NCBI RefSeq assembly: GCF_000767795.1
Contig: NZ_JANX01000002.1
Span: 1-64,000 of the forward strand
From: Inquilinus limosus MP06
GTDB taxonomy: Bacteria > Pseudomonadota > Alphaproteobacteria > DSM-16000 > Inquilinaceae
DNA: 64,000 nucleotides
Direction: 5' to 3'
The notes beneath the pieces are model-generated. The model was not told where the DNA came from, made no database searches, and saw only the letters and a list, made by a program, of their open reading frames with translations. Position 1 is the stretch's first letter, and each line of letters opens with the position of its first letter. Made by a program: the position numbers and the translations under genes. Shown piece by piece: positions 25,390 to 33,053 of this stretch.

Positions 25390-26721
25390 ATGGCATCGAC
25401 CGTGCGGAAGGGCCTGTTCGCCTCGCTCGCCCACGCCGTCGCCGCACGGCGCAACGGCCTTTGCGGCATCCCGGATGAAGCCTACGCCGCGGCCTGGACC
25501 GAGCAGGCGGTGCTGGGCTGGCGCTTCCTGCTGGCCAACGATCCCGAGGCGATCCGCGCCATCCTGACCGCGGACGAGGAGGCGACTGGAAAGGCCCGCT
25601 GGGTGCAACGGACGATCGGCCCGGCGCTGGGTGACGGACTGCTGTCGACCGAGGGTGAGGATTGGCGCCGCAGCCGGGTGGTGGTCCAGCCGATGTTCCA
25701 TCCCACGCGCATCACCGCACGGCACGGCGTGATCGTTCAGGCGGCCGAGGATCTCGGCGCGCACTGGCGGGCGGCTGTCGCCGGCGGGGTGCGCGATGTC
25801 ACGCCCGATCTCAGCCGGGCGACCCGCGAGATCCTGCTGGGGCTGTTCTTCGACCCGGATTTCTCCGGCATTCTCGCCCGGCTGGGCGACCTGATCCCGA
25901 TCCTGCAGGAAACGGCAGGGCGGGCGCGGTTCAAGACGCTGCTGGGGCTGCCGCGCTGGTGGCCGGACCGGTTAGGCCCCGAGTTCAGGCGCGCGCGTCT
26001 CGCGCTGCAGGCGGCGCTGGACGAGGCCCTCGCCTGCCGACGCGCCGATCCGGTCCAGCATGACGACCTGCCCGGCCGGCTGCTCGCCGCCGGGCTTGAC
26101 GATGCCCGCATCCGGGCAGAGATCACGACCTTGTTCTTCGCCGGCTACGAGACGACGGCGAACGGCATGGCCTGGGCGGTGTGGGAATTGGCGCACCACC
26201 CTGATCTCGCCGATGCCATCCGCGACGAACTCCTGGCCGTGACCGGCGGCGCCCTGCCCATTCCCGATCAGCTTTCCGCCCTCGACCTTACCAACCGCAT
26301 GATCCATGAGGTGCTGCGTCTCTATCCACCCGGGTGGATCGTGGGCCGTAGGGCGCGGCGGCCGCTGGAGGTTCCCGGCAGCGACGGGCGTCGGCGGATC
26401 CGCCGCGGCACGACCATCAATATCGCCGCGTGGGTCACCCATCGCAGTCCGCGTCACTGGCCGGACCCGGAGCGGTTCGATCCAGAGCGATTTCTCGAGG
26501 CCACTGCCGCGCAGCGGCCACGCGGCGTCTATCTCCCTTTCGGTCACGGGCCGCGGGCCTGTCCCGGCCGGGGCCTCGCCCTAGCGGAAATGTCGGTGCT
26601 GGTCGCGCTGATCGCCAGAGACTTCCGTATCGAGCCCGCCGGCCTACCGCCGAAGCCGCTCGGCCGGGTAACGCTGCGCCCGGGAGGGCCGGTGACGATC
26701 CGCATCACTCCGCGCAGCTAA
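25390..26721 (+). CDS. Cytochrome P450
   Basis: A 443-residue heme monooxygenase. The oxygen-binding I-helix motif is FFAGYETTANGMAW, the K-helix ExxR is EVLRLYPP and the heme-thiolate loop is FGHGPRACPGRGLALAEM with proximal C391. Length and motifs resemble bacterial fatty-acid or terpene hydroxylases of the CYP102/CYP110/CYP4-like type. The start is placed at 25390, since the long frame upstream lies within the preceding gene. No ferredoxin or reductase is encoded nearby, so electron partners must come from elsewhere. It probably oxidises the acyl product of the upstream synthase. Confidence 0.93.
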   Translation: MASTVRKGLFASLAHAVAARRNGLCGIPDEAYAAAWTEQAVLGWRFLLANDPEAIRAILTADEEATGKARWVQRTIGPALGDGLLSTEGEDWRRSRVVVQPMFHPTRITARHGVIVQAAEDLGAHWRAAVAGGVRDVTPDLSRATREILLGLFFDPDFSGILARLGDLIPILQETAGRARFKTLLGLPRWWPDRLGPEFRRARLALQAALDEALACRRADPVQHDDLPGRLLAAGLDDARIRAEITTLFFAGYETTANGMAWAVWELAHHPDLADAIRDELLAVTGGALPIPDQLSALDLTNRMIHEVLRLYPPGWIVGRRARRPLEVPGSDGRRRIRRGTTINIAAWVTHRSPRHWPDPERFDPERFLEATAAQRPRGVYLPFGHGPRACPGRGLALAEMSVLVALIARDFRIEPAGLPPKPLGRVTLRPGGPVTIRITPRS

Positions 26722-26783
26722 CACAACCCGCATCTCCGCGTCGCATGAACGGAAACCACAGCACTCAGGACACCGAAGCTGCC

Positions 26784-27005
26784 ATGAATCCCCTGCTCGC
26801 GAAACTCAGGACGAACGTCACCCGCCGCCGTGCCGGCGGCCGCGGTCATCCTAGTCATGTCGTCCTACTTCATGGTCAACCAGAACGAGATCGGCGCGGT
26901 GCCGCGCTTTCGGCCGCCCGGTCGGCGACCAGCCGGTGCAGCCGGGCCCGCACTCCAAACTGCCCGTTGTAGTGCTGCCGCCGGACGCGCTGGAGCCGTC
27001 GCCGC
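26784..27005 (+). pseudogene. Remnant of an SPFH/band-7 (HflK/HflC or stomatin-like) gene, two frame breaks
   Basis: Three successive reading frames give one coherent N-terminus: MNPLLAKLRTNVT (from 26784), then AAVILVMSSYFMVNQNEIGA with VPRF, then GRPVGDQPVQPGPHSKLPV. Together they match the start of SPFH membrane proteins: an N-terminal span, the VNQ-E motif, RFG-P, and PG-H-K-P. Everything after about residue 70 is absent and the secreted-protein gene at 27083 follows. The remnant is not translatable as a whole. Confidence 0.6.
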
Positions 27006-27082
27006 CCAGCCGTGGGAATAGGATGGAGCCGTTGGGAACGGCGCGGCGGCACGAACCGGCGAGCACCCCACGGATCCGAGGA

Positions 27083-27886
27083 ATGGATACGGGCATGAAG
27101 ATTTGGATCGCTCTCGCCGCCGGATGGCTCGCCGTGGTCGGCTGCGCCACCGCCACCGCCGCGGGCAAGACGGCGTCGCTCGATACGCAGGTAGTCGCCG
27201 TCAACGCCGATGCGGCAAACACCGTGACACTGGTGCTGATGGTAACCGGGGAAGGGCTCGCCCCCTATGATCTCCCGGAGGATCTGGGCGGCGCGCCGGA
27301 CGGTTGCGACGGAACCGGCTACAATCCGATCGGCGGCCGGTTCACCGGGGGCTGCTACAAAATCGCCGCCACCGAGAATTTCCAGCCCGTCTCCGACCTG
27401 TCCTACCGGGTGCTGTTCAAGCACGGCACCACCGGCTTCGTGCAGTTGCGCTATCGCAGCCCGATCGACCCCCGCTACGCAAGGGAGTTCAGGATCGACA
27501 TCGGCTTCAAGCTCGGCAACGGCGTCGTGGAAAACCGGCACTCCGAGATCTTGACAGCGCTGCTGGCGTTTCCACCGGATGCCTTCCCCGATCCGGCGAA
27601 CCCCTGGGCGCCGATCTATGCTTTCGAGGACCGGCGCCTGAACGCGCTGTACCACACCCTCGCCGCCGCCCCGCAGATCATCGACGGCGCCCCGGCGCTG
27701 CACGCGCTGCTCGGCAAGGCGGAGCGGGACTGGGTGGCATTCAAGGAGGCCGACTGCTCCGCCGTTCTGGTGCCGGATCCCGCCCAAGCAGACCGCTGTC
27801 GTGTCCTGCGCACGGTCAACCGGATCGACCAGTTGGATGCACTGCGCCGGAGCCAGACCGGCACGCCAAGGACGATATCCCCATGA
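27083..27886 (+). CDS. Secreted protein with C-terminal LprI-like (DUF1311-type) pattern
   Basis: About 267 residues. Starts at 27083 (GAGGA adjacent) or 27095 are possible; both give a signal peptide (IWIALAAGWLAVVGCATATA). The Cys in VVGCAT could be a lipobox but the context is not convincing. The mature protein has four cysteines, a beta-rich N-terminal half and a C-terminal helical part with ERDWVAFKEADCSAV and RCRVLRTVNRIDQL, the W-x(2)-F-x(4)-C pattern of LprI-type lysozyme inhibitors. The next gene is a paralogue coupled by ATGA. Probably periplasmic; role unproven. Confidence 0.65.
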   Translation: MDTGMKIWIALAAGWLAVVGCATATAAGKTASLDTQVVAVNADAANTVTLVLMVTGEGLAPYDLPEDLGGAPDGCDGTGYNPIGGRFTGGCYKIAATENFQPVSDLSYRVLFKHGTTGFVQLRYRSPIDPRYAREFRIDIGFKLGNGVVENRHSEILTALLAFPPDAFPDPANPWAPIYAFEDRRLNALYHTLAAAPQIIDGAPALHALLGKAERDWVAFKEADCSAVLVPDPAQADRCRVLRTVNRIDQLDALRRSQTGTPRTISP

Positions 27887-28590
27887 GCCGGACCAAGATC
27901 GCGGGATGGGTTTTGACGCTGGTCCTCTCTGTCCTCGCGCCAGCCCATCCGGTCCGTGCGGAGCAGCTTCTCAGGATGGAGATCCTGGCCGCTGACATCG
28001 CCGCGTCCCGGGCCACGCTGCTGCTCCGCCTGACCGGCAAGGACGGCTTCCAACTGCTGCCGGAAGGCGAATGCGACAGTAGCCTGCCCGATATCGGCGA
28101 GACAGCAACCAATTGCTACAAGCTCGATATCGTCGAGAACGGTGCGCCGATCGGACGCTATTCATACCGGATCTTGGACACTCGTGGCTCGACCAGCTTC
28201 CTGCTGGTCACCTATTCCTCGATGGCGGCCGACGACCGGCGTCTCAGCCTGACCATCGACTGGGACGGTTATTACAACGAGGATCCGCATGCCGTGCATG
28301 TGCTGTTCGACTATGACAACGGCATGCTGGATCCAGAGGATCCGTTCAACGTCATCCGCCGCCTGTACGAGCGCCAAGCAAACGCTCTGGCAAAGGTGAT
28401 GGCCGAGTCCGCGTCATCCGGACGGGAAGGCCGCGCCGTTGCCGCTGCGCAGAAGGCGTGGGCGCAGTTCGCCGAAAGCGACTGCGTCCTGGCCGAACGC
28501 CTGTCGGGCGCGGCGGCGCGCAACCGCTGCCTCGCCGACCGCGCGATGGAGCGGATCGACCAGTTGAACGACAAGTTCGGACCGGACTGA
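27883..28590 (+). CDS. Secreted paralogue of the preceding gene with LprI-like C-terminus
   Basis: A 235-residue protein with a signal peptide (IAGWVLTLVLSVLAPAHPVR, cleavage near VRAEQ). It shares its layout with the upstream protein: NCYKLDIVENGAPIGRYSYR matches CYKIAATENFQPVSDLSYRV, and the C-terminus repeats KAWAQFAESDCVLAERL then RCLADRAMERIDQLND. This is a tandem duplication followed by divergence. The ATGA overlap links translation of the pair. Confidence 0.68.
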   Translation: MSRTKIAGWVLTLVLSVLAPAHPVRAEQLLRMEILAADIAASRATLLLRLTGKDGFQLLPEGECDSSLPDIGETATNCYKLDIVENGAPIGRYSYRILDTRGSTSFLLVTYSSMAADDRRLSLTIDWDGYYNEDPHAVHVLFDYDNGMLDPEDPFNVIRRLYERQANALAKVMAESASSGREGRAVAAAQKAWAQFAESDCVLAERLSGAAARNRCLADRAMERIDQLNDKFGPD

Positions 28591-28641
28591 GACACCCGGA
28601 AGAATTCCCGTCGCGGCACGTCCCTGTCCGCCCTGATCCGC

Positions 28642-29076
28642 TCAGTCCGGCCCCAGATAGGCCCGCAGGGTCATCACCCGCCGTCGGATCGTCTCGACAT
28701 TGTCGGAAGCCAGCGTGACGCCGGCGAGCGTGCCGTATTTGCCGTTGCCGGCGACGAATTCCTGGCGCTGGAAGGCCATGTCCGCGTCGCGGAACACCAG
28801 CCATTGCCGCTGCGCAGCACGCAGCTTGTCGCGCGATGCCTGATCGAGCGACCGCATCAGCTGGTCATACGTCCGGTTCAATTCGCGATCCCAGGCCTCG
28901 TAGGCAATACCCAGGCATTCGACCATGCCGGCCGTGCTCTGCCCCCGATCGGCGGCGAGGCAGGCCCGCAGTGCCTTGTCGATCGGGTCCGCCGTATCCT
29001 CCGACTGAGCTGGGACACCTTGCAGCGAGAGCACGGCCAGCAAGGCGACGGCGAGTGGGAGCCGGACAAAGCGCAT
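28642..29076 (-). CDS. LprI-family (DUF1311) secreted protein, putative lysozyme inhibitor
   Basis: A 144-residue protein with a signal peptide (LPLAVALLAVLSLQGVPAQS). The mature domain has the family pattern: CLAADRGQSTAGMVECLGIA, then YEAWDRELNRTYDQLM, then LRAAQRQWLVFRDADMAFQR. LprI of Mycobacterium inhibits lysozyme; most homologues are uncharacterised. The last Cys of the family is not seen at the usual place (RDADMAF instead of RDAxC). It is convergent with the preceding pair and just downstream of a frameshifted secreted-protein gene on the same strand. Confidence 0.78.
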   Translation of the reverse strand: MRFVRLPLAVALLAVLSLQGVPAQSEDTADPIDKALRACLAADRGQSTAGMVECLGIAYEAWDRELNRTYDQLMRSLDQASRDKLRAAQRQWLVFRDADMAFQRQEFVAGNGKYGTLAGVTLASDNVETIRRRVMTLRAYLGPD

Positions 29077-29139
29077 GATCGGTTTCCATCGTGGCCGTCG
29101 GGATCATCGGGCAACGTCTCCGCGGCGGTTTCGGGCGGC

Positions 29140-30374
29140 CTACTGTCCGGACGGCGGCGCATTCGGATCCGCGTCGAGACAATCGCCGTCGCCGCGCAAC
29201 ACCGTCCGCTCGATCCGGCCGTCATCGAAGAACGGGATGTCCGGGCACCATCGCTCGCCCTGCGCCGTGTCGACCTTGGCCCAGCGCGATTCCTCCGAGC
29301 GCAGCAGGGCGCCGGTGGCGGAATAGACGTCGACCCGGAGGCGCCCGTCGATCGCCCCCCCCCCGCAGGAACCTCGCAATCGCCGCAGTTCAGATCCAGC
29401 GTCAGCCGGCCCTTGGCCTCGACCGGGACGGGGGCATATCCGATCCGCCCCTTGTCGTAGGCCGGCATGACGTAGCAGTAGCTGATCTCCCCCTTCCGGC
29501 GTACCGCCGTGAAATAGCTCTCGCCGCTGTCGATCTGCGCCACCTCGCCATCCTTCCAGGCGAAGATGTCCACGCCGTGGTCGGCCGCGCCGTTTCGCCA
29601 ATAGCTGACGATGCGCTTCTCAGCCGGCAGGAACTCGGCCGAGGCGATGTCCTGCAGCGATTGCGGGGCGTCCACCATCCGGTGCCCGGCCGGGTCGTAG
29701 AGCCAATATTGCGATGGGATATTGGGGCCGGCCGGCATGGAGAGATCGATGCGGAGGTCGGGCCAGCCGTCGAAATTCGCGTCCAAGATTTCCGGGAGGA
29801 AAAGACGGCAGGCCCCAGATGAATCCGTGTCCAGCGTCTGCTCGCTGCCATCCGGGCCGCGCAGCAGGATTGTGGTGACCCTGGCATCCACGCCGCACGC
29901 GTCGGTGCCGGGCGGGTCAGAGGCCCGGATCCGGATGTCGAACGGGAAGTCGTGGACGGTGTCGGAGCGCAGCGAAATCGGCAGCCGGCGCGACCCGTCC
30001 GAGGACCGCCATTCACCGGTGAGCGGCCCCATGCCGCCATGCAGCCGCCAACGGCCGGTCACCGGGCCGGTGCCGCCCAAGGCCCGCTCCTCCAGCAGCA
30101 TCCCGCCGTCCTCGGTCTCGCCGGACAACGATATGCCTCCGGCCTTGCAGTCGCCGTAGCAGTAGCTGCCGGAGAGCTTATCCCCCTCGCGCCAGAGCGA
30201 CATGGTGATCCGATGCGTGCCGATGCTGCCCTGAAGGCCGCGCAACCAGGCCGGGAACTCCAGCATGCCCGCCGCATCAGACGTATCTGCCGGCTGCGCC
30301 CGCAGCGGACCTGCGGCCAGCGGGGCGAGGAGCAGGCAGACGACGAATGGGTGTGGATGGCGCATGGCGTTCAT
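29140..30374 (-). CDS. Secreted protein of unknown function, frameshifted at a C10 tract
   Basis: From the start near 30374 (signal peptide FVVCLLLAPLAAGPLRAQ) the frame runs about 340 residues to CGDCEVPAG. There a run of ten C (29355-29364, plus strand) shifts reading. The protein-like continuation, GRLRVDVYSATGALLRSEES and IPFFDDGRIERTVLRGDGDC, is in another frame ending at 29140. Without the shift the protein would have about 410 residues and would stop cleanly before the LprI gene; in the present frame it runs through that gene. It contains DANFDGWPDLRIDLSMPAG, the same calcium-loop-like motif as the protein at 17292. The tract could be a sequencing error or a phase-variable switch. Confidence 0.65.
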
Positions 30375-30400
30375 TCGGGCTGAAGTCCTGGCCAAGCTCG

Positions 30401-31645
30401 TCAATCGAAACCGAGCCAATCCCACATTGCGGTGCCCCTGCCGCTGAACTGCAGGGTCTTCGGCACGTCGTATCTCGATCCGTCAAACACCAATGAAGCC
30501 TTCTCCCCGTTCCGCGACGTCTCTTCGATGGCATCGCAGAGGTCGGGACGGTCATCCTCCGGGACCGTCCGTTCGTCCGTCTGCGTTTCGTCCAGCAGGA
30601 GATCCGCAAGGCCGTTGTGGCGCGACGGGCCGATCGTCAGCCTCCGTTCGATCCTCTGGCCGATATGGCCGCAGGGCATCTGTCTGCCGGTGTTAGCCGC
30701 GCTCGTGACGAGCCCCTCAAGCACCGGCGCCAACCCATCGCGATCCAGCCCGTAGAGGCTCAGATCCGTCACGGAGAATCCGTCCCAATCGCCCGTGCCG
30801 GCATGGTGAGCGCGGATCGCGAAAGCCGGCACCTCCGGCGCGAGCGGCCACGGCTCCGGGTCGATCTCGAACGAATCCATGCGGTTCCCGGTCCCGACGG
30901 AGCCCGGGGCAAAGGCATGTGCGACAACATCGCCGCTTCTGCTGTCGGCCACCACCAGATCGAGATCGAACGACGGCGAGGCGCCGGACGCCGCATCCTC
31001 GAGGATCAGCAGGATAATGGCCTTGTCCGGCCGGCCCGGCCACGATCCGCACTTGGTCTGGTCTCCCACCAGCGTCTTGTCCGGGTGAAGAGAGGCGGCC
31101 AGCCGGGACGGCAGCGTGTCGCAAAGTGCAGCGGCCTCAGCGGAGGCGTCAGCCGCCGGCTTTCCCCGGATCGGCCGGCTTGCCAGGAGCGTGAACTGGT
31201 GGCCGTCGAAGACGTAGAACCGGGCGGTGGGTCTATCGCCGGGTTCGTCCCTTGCGCCCGACAGCACGATCAGGCGGCTGTCGGAGCGGAATTCGATCGG
31301 GTGGAATCCGCTGTCGGCGGCCCCCCAGCAGCAGATCGAGCCGGGCAGCCAGGCGACCTCGCCGGTGTTGCTGTTGATCGCGGCACCCATCAGGCATTCC
31401 GCGCCGCACCCCCAGGCGGTCAGCACGAAATCGCCCGCGAAATTCGCCGGCTGGCGGGCGCCGTCCCGCAGCCGGGTGCGGAACATCCGTTCGGTCGGCG
31501 AGGCCAGCACGACCGGGGCGTTCGGGCCACGATGGGTGGCAGCCGCGGGATAGTCGCGGAACTGCGGCACATCGGCCGCGAGCGCCGCGGCGGGGCCGCG
31601 GCCGGCGAACAGGGCCAAGGCGCAGAGAAGCAGCACCATCCGCAT
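30401..31645 (-). CDS. Secreted protein of unknown function
   Basis: About 414 residues from the ATG at 31645, which has GGGAG upstream (an ATG eight codons earlier also exists). The signal peptide is MRMVLLLCALALFAGRGPAA. The N-terminal mature region reads RMFRTRLRDGARQPANFAGD then TAWGCGAECLMGAAINSNTG, with a CCWG cluster. Such segments are found in uncharacterised periplasmic proteins. Six or more cysteines suggest disulfides. First gene of a short run with the following frameshifted gene. Confidence 0.68.
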   Translation of the reverse strand: MRMVLLLCALALFAGRGPAAALAADVPQFRDYPAAATHRGPNAPVVLASPTERMFRTRLRDGARQPANFAGDFVLTAWGCGAECLMGAAINSNTGEVAWLPGSICCWGAADSGFHPIEFRSDSRLIVLSGARDEPGDRPTARFYVFDGHQFTLLASRPIRGKPAADASAEAAALCDTLPSRLAASLHPDKTLVGDQTKCGSWPGRPDKAIILLILEDAASGASPSFDLDLVVADSRSGDVVAHAFAPGSVGTGNRMDSFEIDPEPWPLAPEVPAFAIRAHHAGTGDWDGFSVTDLSLYGLDRDGLAPVLEGLVTSAANTGRQMPCGHIGQRIERRLTIGPSRHNGLADLLLDETQTDERTVPEDDRPDLCDAIEETSRNGEKASLVFDGSRYDVPKTLQFSGRGTAMWDWLGFD

Positions 31646-31703
31646 CAAGGTCGCTCCCGGGATCCTCAAGGTCGCTGCGTTCCGCCTCTTTCCAGTCCGC
31701 CCG

Positions 31704-32075
31704 CTACTTGATCATCCCCGCGGCCAGGTCGGAGCTGGCGGCAATGCTGCCGCACATCCGTGCGATGTCGAGGTTCGAACGCTGAGCAAGCTCGGCCAGC
31801 GTGTGCTGTTCGCCGGCGGCGAGGACGGTCCCTTGCCGCCCGAGCGCCTCGGCCTTGTCCAACTCCGCCTGCGCCGGCATCTGCGGACGGTTGTTCAGCA
31901 CCCGGCGGGCATGCTCGATGTTGTCGGCCGTGGCGAACTGCTTCGATCGGCAATACTCCAGCACACCGACCCGGTTGGCGGCCTCGATGGCATAGACATC
32001 CATCGGGCCGGCAGCCCGGGCCGGGGCAGCCGTAACGGCGAGAAGGCCCAGGCAGAGCGCGTAACGCAGGATCAT
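31704..32075 (-). CDS. Small secreted protein of unknown function
   Basis: A 123-residue protein from the ATG at 32075 with GGAG eight bases upstream. It has a signal peptide (ILRYALCLGLLAVTAAPARA) and a helical mature part with two cysteines (EYCRSKQF, ARMCGSI). No family assigned. It follows the 32104-33051 gene by 28 bases on the same strand and is probably co-transcribed with the WG-repeat genes. Confidence 0.65.
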   Translation of the reverse strand: MILRYALCLGLLAVTAAPARAAGPMDVYAIEAANRVGVLEYCRSKQFATADNIEHARRVLNNRPQMPAQAELDKAEALGRQGTVLAAGEQHTLAELAQRSNLDIARMCGSIAASSDLAAGMIK

Positions 32076-32103
32076 GGCGATGCTCCGTTCGGATGATGGC
32101 GGC

Positions 32104-33051
32104 TCAGGGGGCCGGCGCATAGGTGACGGTGGGATTCAGCCGCTTCAGGATCGCCGACTTGGCGGCGTCATCCCCCATCGCGGCGTCTGCGATGTCCGAC
32201 AGGCGCACCGGCGCCGCCGGCGCGATGGTCACAGCCAGGGGGCGCCTGGGCTTCGGCAGGTCCTGGATCAGGTCGGTCAGCGCCGTCATCGTGTCCGGCG
32301 GCAGGACCGACTCGCCGACGATGCGCAGCCGCGCCAGGGCTCCGGCCTTCGCGGCCGCTACGGCGCCCTCGGGATCGGTCGTGCCGTTCGGCAGAGCGGC
32401 GAGCATCGGCATCACCGTGAACGCCTCGAACAGCCCCTGATTCTGGAGCCGGAACGAAAACCGGTTCAGCGCGATCCTGGCCAGCGACGCCGCGTCGGGC
32501 AGCCGGCGCCAGGGCTCCAGCAGATCCGGGGAGACCCCGGAGAACGTCCCCGTCGCCGAGATGGAGCCGTTGATCTCGTGGCGCAGCGAAAGGTCCGAAA
32601 CCGTCAGCAGGCCGGTGTCGGGGGCGAGGGCGTAGTCCAGGGTGAAGACGAACGGCCTCACCACCAGCTTGGAATAGTATGCCGTCACCGGGTTCCCACC
32701 GGAGATCATGCGGATGCCTTCGGCCTTCACGGACAGCGTCAGGGGCGGCTGTCCTGCGAAGACACGCTGGAAATCGAGCCGGTCCAGGCTCAACGCCTCG
32801 ACATCCAGGCTGCTGTAGCCGGCCGAGATCCGCAGATTGCCGTAGCGGCAGCCTGCCTTCCCCGCCGGCTCGACGGTGCCGACCGAGAGGGGGGTCTCGG
32901 ACGCGTCCGGGGCCTTGGCGAGGAGGTCCAGCACCCCGCGGCAGCGCTTGACCGGGTCGGTGGGGACCGAGGCCGCCTCGGCAGGCCGGGCCAGGATGCC
33001 GAGGAGCAGCGCGGCCAGCGCCGCCCCGGCGACCGAAGTGATACGAACCAT
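32104..33051 (-). CDS. Secreted protein of unknown function
   Basis: A 315-residue protein. The start at 33051 has AGAGGA about ten bases upstream and lies two bases after the stop of the large WG-repeat gene, so it is co-translated; the long upstream frame overlaps that gene and is spurious. Signal peptide VAGAALAALLLGILARPAEA. The mature region looks beta-rich (LRISAGYSSLDVEALSLDRL, YSKLVVRPFVFTLDYALAPD), similar in feel to AsmA/DUF2125-type outer-layer proteins, but this is not secure. Confidence 0.65.
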   Translation of the reverse strand: MVRITSVAGAALAALLLGILARPAEAASVPTDPVKRCRGVLDLLAKAPDASETPLSVGTVEPAGKAGCRYGNLRISAGYSSLDVEALSLDRLDFQRVFAGQPPLTLSVKAEGIRMISGGNPVTAYYSKLVVRPFVFTLDYALAPDTGLLTVSDLSLRHEINGSISATGTFSGVSPDLLEPWRRLPDAASLARIALNRFSFRLQNQGLFEAFTVMPMLAALPNGTTDPEGAVAAAKAGALARLRIVGESVLPPDTMTALTDLIQDLPKPRRPLAVTIAPAAPVRLSDIADAAMGDDAAKSAILKRLNPTVTYAPAP

Positions 33052-33053
33052 CG

